From: Phormidesmis priestleyi Ana
Lineage (GTDB): Bacteria; Cyanobacteriota; Cyanobacteriia; Phormidesmidales; Phormidesmidaceae
Assembly (NCBI GenBank): GCA_001314865.1
Contig: LJZR01000003.1
Coordinates: 16,463-80,462 of the forward strand
Direction of reading: 5' to 3'
Length of the DNA stretch: 64,000 nucleotides
Part shown: positions 18,914 to 27,498 of the stretch, in pieces
How positions within the stretch are numbered: the first letter of the stretch is position 1
How the letters are laid out: the number at the start of each line of letters is the position of its first letter
Position numbers and translations under genes: made by a program
The notes under the pieces: model-generated
The model's database searches: none
What the model saw: the letters and a program-made list of their open reading frames with translations, nothing else
Told to the model about the DNA's origin: nothing

Positions 18914-19705
18914 CTAGCGGGCGGCTATGAGTTGATCGACCAGTTCTACAAAGCCTTCGCATTCAGCCGCCTGGGTCAGATAGGCGGGCTGATGTGCGAG
19001 CCGAGGCAGGTAGTGGTTAACATTGGCGACGCCGACCGAGTAGGGGAATTGCTCAGCATTAAACAGGCTCTCGTCGTTAGGGCTATCGCCTACGGTAATA
19101 ATTTCGGTGGGCAACAGCTGCGAAAACTGCTGCTCAAGCACTCTCGCGAGTCCAGCAGCCTTATTTTGTCGCAAAATTTGGAGATGACACTGCACGTTGC
19201 TATAGGTAAAGCCCATCTTGCTGTCTTCGCAGGTTTTTTGCATCCAGGCGAGGTCGTTTTCACTGAGACCGTCAATGTCAAAAGTCCAATCGGTAATGCG
19301 ATAGGCGTTGTCGGTGGCAGGTTTGAGGTGAGGGTAGCGGGTGCTGAGCTTATGGAAAAGGGTAGCCAGGCGATCGCGATGCGCACTCATGCGAGGAATG
19401 TCGCACAAAATGGTGGCTTCGGGGTTTTGTTGGCTGATGTAGAGGCCGCCATTTTCAGCGATCGCCCCCACAATCGGCAGGTAGTTTACCAATCCGCTAA
19501 CCCACCCGGCTGAGCGCCCCGTGACGATCATCACCTCAATCCCCGTTTCCCGCAGGCGCGCTAAAGCAGGCAGCAGTTCGCTGTTAAACTGCCCGGCCCT
19601 GGTTAAGGTGCCGTCCATATCAGTCGCAACCAAGCGAATATTCGCAAGATTAGATCGGCTAATTACAGGCGTCAAAAGTTGTGGCATGGTAGCTACCGGG
19701 CGCAT
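18914..19705 (-). CDS. HAD-superfamily (IIB) phosphatase
   Basis: Haloacid-dehalogenase-like hydrolase with a type IIB cap, the group that contains Cof/YedP and mannosyl-3-phosphoglycerate or sucrose-phosphate phosphatases. It has 263 aa. Motif I is DMDGTL (about residue 29-34), motif II TGRS, motif III the Lys in NKAAGL, and motif IV GDSPNDESLF. Every catalytic residue looks intact. The substrate is not identifiable; sugar or phosphoglycerate derivatives are typical. The start may be Met7 rather than Met1. Confidence 0.88.
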   Translation of the reverse strand: MRPVATMPQLLTPVISRSNLANIRLVATDMDGTLTRAGQFNSELLPALARLRETGIEVMIVTGRSAGWVSGLVNYLPIVGAIAENGGLYISQQNPEATILCDIPRMSAHRDRLATLFHKLSTRYPHLKPATDNAYRITDWTFDIDGLSENDLAWMQKTCEDSKMGFTYSNVQCHLQILRQNKAAGLARVLEQQFSQLLPTEIITVGDSPNDESLFNAEQFPYSVGVANVNHYLPRLAHQPAYLTQAAECEGFVELVDQLIAAR

Positions 19706-19792
19706 TCAACGCGCTGTGCAAAACATCAATCCTGATACATTCTTACAGGCTACCTGGGCATTCTGAATGTGATCCGTCGCCCGCACCTGCCA

Positions 19793-20557
19793 ATGTCTCT
19801 TGTTCCGCACCCTGTTTGGATAGCTCAAACCCCGGTCGTAGAACAGCCGCAGCCCCAGCCACCTGCTGTCGCCAACCTGTGGATGTATGCTTTTGGCGCT
19901 CAGCTAGTGCTATTAATTGGCTTAGGTACTTTTTCGGCCCTCCAGACCCGCAAGCTGCAAAAGCAGCTGAAGTTTGAAACCTACAAAAATAGGGAACTGC
20001 AAAAACGAATTAAGCTGGCGCTGAGCACCATCACTCAAATGGAGCGTAATCCAGACTTAATCTATTCGCGCGATTTTAACCTGGACTATTTGCGGATGCG
20101 GATGGAAGAAAGCCAGTTCAACTTCGCCATTGTTAACCAGCTCAAAATAAAGGTAAAGCAGCGACTCAGTGAAGCGCTCCGACCTTCCCAGGCCAGTAGC
20201 GGCACAGTGGGTATCGCCAGCCAGCCTCGAACCGTCAGCCAAATTTTTGACGTTGACTATATCTCCCCAAATGATGCTAAAAAGCGCAAGCGCGTTCTCT
20301 TTCGCATTCAAATTGAGTTAACTAAGCTACCGTCGCAGGCCACCTCTACTACGGTCGCGGAAATCGTAAAGTGCATTGAAACCTTCTTAAATCCCCCTGA
20401 TGGGGACGGTTTTTGGCAGCCGACGCTTCAGGGACGTCTTGCCAACATGAATTGGGATCAAAAAGCAAAGCCCACGCCTCTGCTGCTACTTCAGCAGACT
20501 AACGAAGGTGTGAACGTCACCTTTAGAACCAAAACCAACAATCACTTAGTTCGGTAG
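19793..20557 (+). CDS. Conserved hypothetical membrane-anchored protein
   Basis: No family recognised with certainty; this type occurs widely in cyanobacteria. About 254 aa from the ATG at 19793, which is preferred over an upstream in-frame GTG at 19769. A proline/glutamine-rich N-terminus is followed by one membrane segment (about residues 30-50), a basic coiled-coil-like stretch (LQTRKLQKQLKFETYKNRELQKR) and a soluble C-terminal domain. It is probably a bitopic protein with its C-terminal domain in the cytoplasm. It stands alone between the HAD gene and the convergent sigma gene. Confidence 0.7.
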   Translation: MSLVPHPVWIAQTPVVEQPQPQPPAVANLWMYAFGAQLVLLIGLGTFSALQTRKLQKQLKFETYKNRELQKRIKLALSTITQMERNPDLIYSRDFNLDYLRMRMEESQFNFAIVNQLKIKVKQRLSEALRPSQASSGTVGIASQPRTVSQIFDVDYISPNDAKKRKRVLFRIQIELTKLPSQATSTTVAEIVKCIETFLNPPDGDGFWQPTLQGRLANMNWDQKAKPTPLLLLQQTNEGVNVTFRTKTNNHLVR

Positions 20558-20735
20558 ATTTCGTTCGCTAGGGTCGTTCGCTAGGGTCGCTAGACCCACT
20601 AGACCCATGAGTTCAGTAGACAGCCCTACTTAGATTAGGTGCAAAGATTAGGTGCAATTAGTTGGGTTCCGGATATATCCAGACATGCAATTGTGCAGAG
20701 TGCTAGGGAAGATCGCACTCGTTGTGATTTTAACT

Positions 20736-20757
20736 AGGGTTTCAACCCATTTTTTAT
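20736..20757 (+). terminator. Possible weak terminator between the membrane protein and sigma genes
   Basis: GGGT-TTCA-ACCC mini-hairpin followed by ATTTTTTATT, in the convergent gap. The stem is only 4 bp, so support is weak. Confidence 0.4.
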
Positions 20758-22157
20758 TATTTCAACCAGTTTTTTAGTCTGGAAGCTACCTGGGGCCGCC
20801 GCAGTTTGCGCATGGCTTTGGTTTGAATCTGGCGAACGCGCTCACGGGAGAGCTGAAAAATGCGACCCACTTCTTCAAGGGTGTGGGTTTCGCCAGTGGT
20901 GAGACCATATCGCAGAGCGATGATGTCTTTTTCACGCTCAGTGAGTACTTCAGTGAGGACGTCAGAAATTTCCTGACGCATCATTGATTCGCTAATTTTA
21001 GACTCGGGTGAGAGCGATTTACCGTCTTCTAGCAGTTCCATAAGCTCGGTATCTTCACCTTTGCCAACCCGGTGGTTGAGTGAAAGCGACTTCCGCTGCA
21101 CCTGCTGAAGCACCCGCAGCTGGTCAGGCGTCATCTCTAGGGCGTTGGCGACTTCTGCTTCGGTCGGCGTACGCTGAAGCTCTTTACGCAGTTCACGGTG
21201 TGCTTTTTTAAGCTTGTTGAGCTTTTCTACAATGTGGATGGGCAGGCGAATGGTGCGGGCATCGTTGGCGATGGTGCGGGTAATGCCCTGGCGAATCCAC
21301 CAGTAGGCGTAAGTGGAAAACTTGTAGCCCTTATCGGGATCAAATTTTTCGGCTGCGCGGTTAAGGCCTAAGGCGCCTTCCTGAATTAGGTCTAAAAAGG
21401 GGACGCCTCGGTTGAGATAGCGCTTAGCGATAGAGACCACTAGACGTAGGTTTGAGCGAATCATGCGTCGCTTAGCAGCGCGCGCCTTGTGTAGCCTTTG
21501 CTTGAGCTGCTGCTCGGTGCATAAAAACGATTCGGCTAGCTCAGCAATGGTTGGCTGTCGGTTGAGCTGATGGCTCATTTCTTCGGAGCGCTCTTCTAGC
21601 TCTACAATAATGTGCACCTGTCTGGCTAGCTCGATTTCTTCTTCGGGCTTGAGCAGCGGGTAGCGGGCCATTTCCTTAAAGAAAGCACCGATGGCGTCAT
21701 CGCTGGAGGATTTGCGGTAGCGTGAAGTGGCTTCTAAAGGGTCAGAATACTGCGCTGAATACTGAAGGTCATCTGACACATCGTCGTCTGGGGCGTCGCT
21801 GTCTAGATCGCTGTCTAGATCGCCCTCTTCAAGTGCTAGGGCTTCTTCTGCGTCGGCTTCAACTCCGGCAAAGGCGTCGTCGTCTTCAATTGTATTGGCT
21901 TCAAGGTCATCTGCTTCGACCGTATGATTCTTCAGCAGGGTCGAAGCGCTGGCGTAGACTCCAGCGATGGCTCTGTCAGTTTTAATGGCAGGACGAATAG
22001 GGGCGGCATTCGCTAGCTTTGCTTGTACAGTCATTGCTCGGCTAGCAGGTGTACCGCTAAGCGAAGATAGAGAATGGTTAATATTGGGATTGTAAGGGGC
22101 TGTCATATTTAGAATCAGGTTCACATCATGACGACAAATTGGGACGAAATCTTGCAT
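20757..22157 (-). CDS. sigC: Group 2 RNA polymerase sigma-70 factor (SigC-like)
   Basis: Sigma-70 factor, 466 aa. Region 1.2 is near residues 150-175 (AFFKEMARYPLLKPEEEIELA), region 2 with SNLRLVVSIAKRYLNRGVPFLDLIQEG and YKFSTYAYWWIRQ, region 3, and region 4 with the HTH THTLEEVGRIFQLSRERVRQIQ. The MARYPLLKPEEE form of region 1.2 is what I associate with SigC rather than SigA/B/D/E, so the symbol is probable rather than certain. The acidic N-terminal segment (residues about 80-145) is rich in Asp/Glu, and its start is unsure because several in-frame Met codons occur (for example Met18). Group 2 factors act in nutrient, stress and growth-phase responses. Confidence 0.85.
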   Translation of the reverse strand: MQDFVPICRHDVNLILNMTAPYNPNINHSLSSLSGTPASRAMTVQAKLANAAPIRPAIKTDRAIAGVYASASTLLKNHTVEADDLEANTIEDDDAFAGVEADAEEALALEEGDLDSDLDSDAPDDDVSDDLQYSAQYSDPLEATSRYRKSSSDDAIGAFFKEMARYPLLKPEEEIELARQVHIIVELEERSEEMSHQLNRQPTIAELAESFLCTEQQLKQRLHKARAAKRRMIRSNLRLVVSIAKRYLNRGVPFLDLIQEGALGLNRAAEKFDPDKGYKFSTYAYWWIRQGITRTIANDARTIRLPIHIVEKLNKLKKAHRELRKELQRTPTEAEVANALEMTPDQLRVLQQVQRKSLSLNHRVGKGEDTELMELLEDGKSLSPESKISESMMRQEISDVLTEVLTEREKDIIALRYGLTTGETHTLEEVGRIFQLSRERVRQIQTKAMRKLRRPQVASRLKNWLK

Positions 22158-22698
22158 GACGATTAGGAACTAAGTCCGCATGATAGGCCAGACTAATTTG
22201 CCTAGATACTGGCGCTTTTGGCGCTGTTTACGCTGTTTAAGTCGGGGTTCTTATTTCTTGAGGTTTTCAGTATTGAGGTGTCCTGAAGATTAAGTGGCCG
22301 TATACGGTTGTCTTACACTTATGTCTTAACTTGTGCGGTTGCCTTAGCTTATGCCGTTATTTTACTTATTCCGTTGTTTTAAGTTGTTTTAGATAGTGAA
22401 TTCGATTTCTGAGAGCCTCTAGAAGGAAATCAAAACCTGAATCTCGATTGAGACTATAGTTTCAACTTTATGGAATCACTATAGCAACACTTCATTAAGA
22501 AACTGTTCAGTCTGATAACTTACATTACTTTTGAATTCAACTGAAGTATCGAATGATGCTGTCGTAACGGGGCTTTCGTTTCTTTCGTTACGTTTCTTGA
22601 TCACGTTTTTATTTTTTGATTAGCTGACATGCGGGTGACTGCTTGCGGGCAAAACTTCATCTTAATAGTTTCATCCATTTCACTTTTATTTCACTTTT
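22158..22698. other. 541-bp divergent promoter region of sigma gene and priA
   Basis: No gene visible. It must hold the promoters of the two divergent genes. It contains loosely repeated TTTACGCTGTTTAAG-like and CTTATGCCGTT-like blocks, and a TTTCACTTTTAT repeat directly before the priA ATG, but no box or operator that can be named. Confidence 0.6.
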
Positions 22699-25380
22699 AT
22701 GGGCCTAGTCACAGACGAGTTTGAGCAAGCAAAAACGACTTTGTGGGTCGAGGTTCTGGTTGATTGTCCGGGTGCGACGGGATTGTATACCTACCGGATA
22801 CCGGAAGATCTAGCGGTTCAGGTAGGAGATATTGTTAGCGTTTCTTTTGGGGCTCAGCAGGTTGGGGCGATCGCAATTCGTTTATGCGATAACCCCCCCG
22901 AGGGGATATTGGGTTCTTCTATAAAGCTCATTGAAAGCATCATCAACTCATCTTTTTTTACTAAAGAGTATTGGCAGCTTTTAAATCGTGTCGCTGGCTA
23001 CTATCAAACCCCTTTTATGAAAGTGATTCGGACGGCACTGCCGCCTGGACTGTTGTCTCAATCACACAGAAGGGTGCGACTGGCTGGCGACGCTTCTGTT
23101 GAAAAAACTGACCGGTTGTCTATTAGCCCAACTCTTTTAGAAGTCGCCCTTCAATTAATAGCTGTTCTACACAAGTCCCCTCAGCAAGATTACAGCTGGC
23201 AATATGTGCAGCGTCAGCTTAAGTTTCTTCGTCGCCCGGCGCGTGAGGTTGAGCAGGCGCTACGGGCGCTGATCTCGCAGGGGCTGGTTGAGAGCTATTT
23301 GGCGCCGCCGCGATCGCCTCGTGCTCAGAAGCGTCAGGCCGTTATTTTAGTGAAACCTGCGCCTAAAGATTGGGCAGAGTCCTCACTCACCGCCAGACAG
23401 TGGGAAATTGTGACGACGCTGGCTCGTGAGAGTGGTCATCACTGCGGATCGGCCGCAGGCGGCGAGCTATGGCTCAGCGATGCCCTCCAGCGGTTACAAA
23501 CGACCTCTAAAACACTTAAAGCCATTGCGGCTAAAGGCTATTTGGCTATAGAATCCCGCGAGGTATTGCGGTCAGGCAGCCACTCGACTGCGCTGCCCGA
23601 TCAGGCGAAAAGTCTGACGGCTGATCAGGCTAGGGCGCTCGCAATGCTGCATACAATGCGGGGCTACAGTGAGGCGCTGCTGCACGGTGTCACGGGATCG
23701 GGGAAAACCGAGGTGTACTTGCAGGCGATCGCCCCTCTTCTTTTAGCCCAACGCTCTGTGCTGGTTTTGGTTCCTGAGATTGGCCTGACCCCTCAGCTGA
23801 CCGACCGATTTCGCAGCCGCTTTGGTGAAAAAGTGTGCGTGTACCACAGCGGGCTTTCAGAAGGCGAGCGCTACGACACCTGGCGACAAATGCTGACAGG
23901 CGGCGGGCAAATCATTATTGGCACTCGTTCAGCCGTCTTTGCGCCTTTGCCCAATCTAGGCATGATTATTTTAGATGAGGAGCATGACAGCAGCTTTAAG
24001 CAAGATCAGCCGATGCCCTGCTACCACGCTCGGCAGGTTGCCCGCTGGCGCGCTGAGCTAGAAAACTGTCCGCTGATACTCGGCTCTGCAACGCCCTGTG
24101 TAGAGACCTGGGTGCGGTTTCGAGAAGACCAGACCTTGATGCTGACGACTGAGTCCAATAGCGCGACTGAGCCCAATAGCGCTAGACCGATGCCTCCCCG
24201 GCTGTATCTATCTTTGCCGCAACGCGTTCATGCTAGGCCGATGCCGCCGATTGAAGTGGTGGATATGCGAACCGAGCTACATGAAGGGAACCGCACTATT
24301 TTCAGCCGTTCCTTACAAAAGGCGCTAGAAGCGCTGATAGAGAAGGGAAATCAGGGTATTTTATTCATTCATCGGCGGGGGCACAGCAGCTTTGTTTCCT
24401 GCCGGAGCTGCGGGCATGTGATGGAATGCCCGCACTGTGATGTGTCGCTCTCTTTTCATCAGACGCATCCCAATGCTGCGGCTCACCTGCGCTGCCACTA
24501 CTGCGGCTATGGCCAGCCCCAGCCCAGCACCTGCCCTGCCTGCGCCTCACCGTATCTAAAAAACTTTGGCAGTGGCACCCAGCGGGTGGTAAACGATTTG
24601 GCTAAGTATCTGCCCCAAGCTCGCTGCATTCGGTTCGATAGCGACACCACTCGCAACAAAGGGGCCCATCGGGCGCTGCTGGCTAGATTTGCCCAAGGCG
24701 AGGCCGACTTGCTAGTGGGTACTCAAATGCTCACCAAAGGGATTGATTTGCCGCAGGTGACGCTGGTAGGCGTCATTGCCGCTGATGGGCTGTTGTTTAT
24801 GCCTGACTACCGGGCAAGCGAACGGGCGTTTCAAACCATGACGCAGGTGGCGGGCCGGGCCGGACGAGGAGATCAGCCCGGTCGGGTGATTGTGCAAACC
24901 TATAGCCCTGAGCATGTGGCTGTAGATGCGCTGACCCGACAAACTCAGGATTCGCAGCGAGCCTATAGTGATTTTTTAGAAACTGAGCTGAGCGATCGCG
25001 CTGCCTTGACCTACCCGCCCTACGGTCGTTTGGTTTTGCTGCGCATTAGCGGCCTAGATGGGCGAGCTACCGAAGGCGCTGCTCATCGGGTGGCCCAACA
25101 GCTTAGCTGTCAGCTATCCCCATCGCTATCCCCATCGCTAACCGCTGATCAGGCCGCTGATGCAGAAGAGAACGCGGGTCTCGCTAGCTTCCCAGACGAG
25201 CCTTATCGCATCATGGGGCCTGTGCCTGCGCCGATTTTTAGAGTCGCCCGTCGTTACCGATGGCATATATTAATCAAGCTCGCATTGAACATGTCGCTGC
25301 CCGGCTTGAGTGGCTTACAGCGCCATATCCCTCAAGGTATTCGCCTGAGTATTGACGTTGACCCGCTCAACTTGTCCTGA
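22699..25380 (+). CDS. priA: Primosomal replication-restart helicase PriA
   Basis: 3'-5' superfamily 2 DNA helicase that reloads the replisome at stalled forks. At 893 aa it is longer than the E. coli protein but usual for cyanobacteria. Domains: N-terminal 3'-DNA-end-binding domain (about 10-110), winged helix, helicase lobe 1 with GVTGSGKTEVY (about 328-338) and DEEHD (about 425-429), the zinc-binding insert with eight cysteines in CRSCGH, CPHC, CHYC and CPAC pairs (about 565-620), lobe 2 and a C-terminal domain. Two short repeat-derived insertions, NSATEPNSARPMPP-like at about 480-515 and SPSLSPSL at about 805-815, sit between motifs and should be tolerated. Confidence 0.96.
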   Translation: MGLVTDEFEQAKTTLWVEVLVDCPGATGLYTYRIPEDLAVQVGDIVSVSFGAQQVGAIAIRLCDNPPEGILGSSIKLIESIINSSFFTKEYWQLLNRVAGYYQTPFMKVIRTALPPGLLSQSHRRVRLAGDASVEKTDRLSISPTLLEVALQLIAVLHKSPQQDYSWQYVQRQLKFLRRPAREVEQALRALISQGLVESYLAPPRSPRAQKRQAVILVKPAPKDWAESSLTARQWEIVTTLARESGHHCGSAAGGELWLSDALQRLQTTSKTLKAIAAKGYLAIESREVLRSGSHSTALPDQAKSLTADQARALAMLHTMRGYSEALLHGVTGSGKTEVYLQAIAPLLLAQRSVLVLVPEIGLTPQLTDRFRSRFGEKVCVYHSGLSEGERYDTWRQMLTGGGQIIIGTRSAVFAPLPNLGMIILDEEHDSSFKQDQPMPCYHARQVARWRAELENCPLILGSATPCVETWVRFREDQTLMLTTESNSATEPNSARPMPPRLYLSLPQRVHARPMPPIEVVDMRTELHEGNRTIFSRSLQKALEALIEKGNQGILFIHRRGHSSFVSCRSCGHVMECPHCDVSLSFHQTHPNAAAHLRCHYCGYGQPQPSTCPACASPYLKNFGSGTQRVVNDLAKYLPQARCIRFDSDTTRNKGAHRALLARFAQGEADLLVGTQMLTKGIDLPQVTLVGVIAADGLLFMPDYRASERAFQTMTQVAGRAGRGDQPGRVIVQTYSPEHVAVDALTRQTQDSQRAYSDFLETELSDRAALTYPPYGRLVLLRISGLDGRATEGAAHRVAQQLSCQLSPSLSPSLTADQAADAEENAGLASFPDEPYRIMGPVPAPIFRVARRYRWHILIKLALNMSLPGLSGLQRHIPQGIRLSIDVDPLNLS

Positions 25381-25513
25381 TGGGATTGAATATTTTAGCC
25401 AGCAGCTTTGAGAAGATGGGCAGAGGAGAAGAGCTTAATAAAAAATATATTAAGTTTTGTGAGTTTCATGATTGTATGGTGTGAGGTTTTTTAAATATCG
25501 TGAGTCGTGAGTT

Positions 25514-26413
25514 TTGATCAGACAACCTCTTTCTCATTTATCTGTATCTAATATTTCTTCTATTTTTTCCAAAATTGTGAGCCTATTGACTTCGCATGCT
25601 GGCGTTGCGATCGCGCTCCTGATTATAAGTGTTTGGGCGATTAGCCTATTTGCTGCTTTTAGCGCGGGCGCCTCTGCCATCGGTTGGGTTGGCTGCATTT
25701 GCTTAATTCTATGGTTTACCTTTTTGTATACCGGGCTGTTTGTCACGGGGCATGATGCGATGCACCATAGCATCGCCCCTAAAAGTCGCAAGTTAAACCG
25801 GTTTTTGGGTGAGTTGGCGCTATTTTTGTATGGTTTTATGCCGTATGACAAAATGGTCAAGTCACATAGCGATCACCATGAGTTCCCGGCGAGTCAGCAA
25901 GATCCTGACTTTCATAACGGTAGGCAAACGCATCCAGTGCTATGGTATTTCCGCTTTATGCGCAGCTATTGGACGCTGAGACAAACGCTGAGCATTGTAG
26001 TGGTTTACAACGGCTTATATCGCGTCATGGGTGTGCCAGAGGCAAATTTGCTGGCTTTTTGGGCGATTCCATCACTTTTGAGTTCTGTGCAGCTGTTTTA
26101 CTTTGGAACATACTTGGTACATCGCCAGCATCGAGATACTTACAGCACATCGCTGTGTGCGAATAGTTACTACTGGCCTCATTCACTGTCGATAGTGAGT
26201 TGCTATCACTTTGGCTATCACCGCGAGCATCATGCTTTCCCTCATGTGCCCTGGTGGCAGTTGCCCCAGGCCCGGTTTCAGACCCGTGACGATGGCCAGC
26301 CCTTTTTTCCTAGTCATGTCAGGGTGAACCAGGTATGTGCGAGCAGCGGCAGTGCGTTAGCGATAATTAAGAGCCCTTTTGTCCAGCGTGATCGCACGCG
26401 TTTAAATACATAA
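25514..26413 (+). CDS. crtW: Beta-carotene ketolase (CrtW type)
   Basis: Membrane di-iron oxygenase adding 4-keto groups to carotenoids to make echinenone or canthaxanthin. Histidine clusters are visible: GHDAMHH, HSDHHEFP and YHFGYHREHH, along with the FGTYLVHRQH block characteristic of CrtW; four hydrophobic segments. No upstream ATG exists: TTG at 25514 or GTG at 25577 must serve as the start. The last 100 bp overlap the 3' end of the convergent membrane-protein gene, so the C-terminal 33 residues (after the conserved LPQARF region) are encoded in double-coding DNA. Confidence 0.9.
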   Translation: MIRQPLSHLSVSNISSIFSKIVSLLTSHAGVAIALLIISVWAISLFAAFSAGASAIGWVGCICLILWFTFLYTGLFVTGHDAMHHSIAPKSRKLNRFLGELALFLYGFMPYDKMVKSHSDHHEFPASQQDPDFHNGRQTHPVLWYFRFMRSYWTLRQTLSIVVVYNGLYRVMGVPEANLLAFWAIPSLLSSVQLFYFGTYLVHRQHRDTYSTSLCANSYYWPHSLSIVSCYHFGYHREHHAFPHVPWWQLPQARFQTRDDGQPFFPSHVRVNQVCASSGSALAIIKSPFVQRDRTRLNT

Positions 26414-26886
26414 ACGCTCGCTGCCAGCATTAGCACCATTTCAATCGGAGCCACTATCCCACCATAGTGATCTCTGTCCCAATAAGACACCGGGCTGATA
26501 AAGCGAAAGTCGCTCAGCGGCCAAAAGTGACGATGCGCATCGTCATGGTGAACCGGCAAATCTTCTAGGCAGTGCAGCACAGCGCTGGCAAATAGGAGTG
26601 CAATGCCTGTTCTTTGGGCGTACAGCATGAGCCCGAAACCTAAGAGTGCCAAAGGAATTGAGTTAAAAATGGTGAACAGCTGCTGCCAATCGTCGCGAAA
26701 ATATTCTACTTGCCAAATTTGACTCTCGGGAATGTCGGTGGCTAGCTTCATCCAACCGTAAAAGCCAAACAGGGCCAAATCGGGCACTAGCGCGCCCCAA
26801 ATGATCAGCGGATTCCACTGCGGCTGCTTTTGTCGGCCAAGCAATGCCAAATTAAAAATCACATGAGCGGGTGTATTCATTGGCAC
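26314..26886 (-). CDS. Membrane protein resembling YdjM/DUF457 metal-dependent hydrolase-like family
   Basis: 190 aa, about five hydrophobic segments. The N-terminal TPAHVIFNLAL and GALVPDLALF motifs and the internal HCLEDLPVHHDDAHRHFWPLSD cluster of His/Asp residues suggest a membrane-embedded metal-binding protein of the YdjM/DUF457 type; the function of that family is poorly known. The downstream end overlaps crtW by 100 bp in antisense orientation. The start could be Met1 or Met3. Confidence 0.75.
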   Translation of the reverse strand: MPMNTPAHVIFNLALLGRQKQPQWNPLIIWGALVPDLALFGFYGWMKLATDIPESQIWQVEYFRDDWQQLFTIFNSIPLALLGFGLMLYAQRTGIALLFASAVLHCLEDLPVHHDDAHRHFWPLSDFRFISPVSYWDRDHYGGIVAPIEMVLMLAASVYVFKRVRSRWTKGLLIIANALPLLAHTWFTLT

Positions 26887-27015
26887 AGACCTTAATTTTG
26901 GATGCGCTTTTTTCGTCTGAGCAAAGCTAAACGTTAGAACTGTAAATCAAAGGATTACAGCGCTACATTAGATTTATACCCTCGTTTAATGTTTCGTCAA
27001 TGCGTGACCTGTGCG

Positions 27016-27408
27016 ATGAAGAAAACTGTTCCTTCTGTTGTAATTCTTTTGCTAGCGGCTGTTGGGGCGGCTTTGTTTTTCACCAATCCCACTGAAGAAG
27101 ACTACGCTGAATACTTATCGCAAACCGTCGCCGATGAGGTGCAGTCTTCACTGTGTCAGCCGGAGGGATTCTCTGAATGGCTCGGTCGGGTAGGAGAGGC
27201 TTTGAGTAGCGCCTGTCAGGGGATTTTGGCCGGGGGTGAAAGTCTTTCACAAGCAGAGGTTGAAGACCTGATTGTTGAAAATACACAATACAACAACAGA
27301 ATATTCCTTAGTACCTACGTTACCGAATCTCCTTTTGGCAATTACAGAGCTATCGGTTTTCTCAACAGATTTGTTTTGCAGCCGCAACCAGCGCAAACTG
27401 AAGAGTAG
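27016..27408 (+). CDS. DUF4359 family exported protein
   Basis: Small secreted or membrane-anchored protein, 130 aa from the ATG at 27016 (MKKTVPS); an earlier in-frame ATG at 26989 would add a non-hydrophobic stretch before the signal and is less likely. A KK plus hydrophobic signal segment (about 4-22) is followed by NPTEEDYAEYLSQ, two cysteines (SSLCQPEG and SSACQG), and FLSTYVTESPFGNYRAIGFLNRF, matching the DUF4359 pattern found mostly in cyanobacteria. Function unknown. Confidence 0.82.
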   Translation: MKKTVPSVVILLLAAVGAALFFTNPTEEDYAEYLSQTVADEVQSSLCQPEGFSEWLGRVGEALSSACQGILAGGESLSQAEVEDLIVENTQYNNRIFLSTYVTESPFGNYRAIGFLNRFVLQPQPAQTEE

Positions 27409-27428
27409 GGCCAAAAAAACGGCCTGAG

Positions 27429-27480
27429 AAAAGAGCCAAAGAAAAGAGCCAAAGAAAAGAGCCAAAGAAAAGAGCCAAAG
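27429..27480. repeat. 13-bp tandem repeat AAAAGAGCCAAAG x4
   Basis: Four exact copies, followed by a partial fifth, occupying most of the 90-bp gap between the DUF4359 gene and the cysteine desulfurase gene. Confidence 0.95.
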
Positions 27481-27498
27481 AAAAAGAGAATACGCGTT

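Noticed and set aside
18932-19513. 193-aa open frame on the plus strand
   Set aside because: It is antisense to the well-supported HAD phosphatase gene and has no recognisable features.
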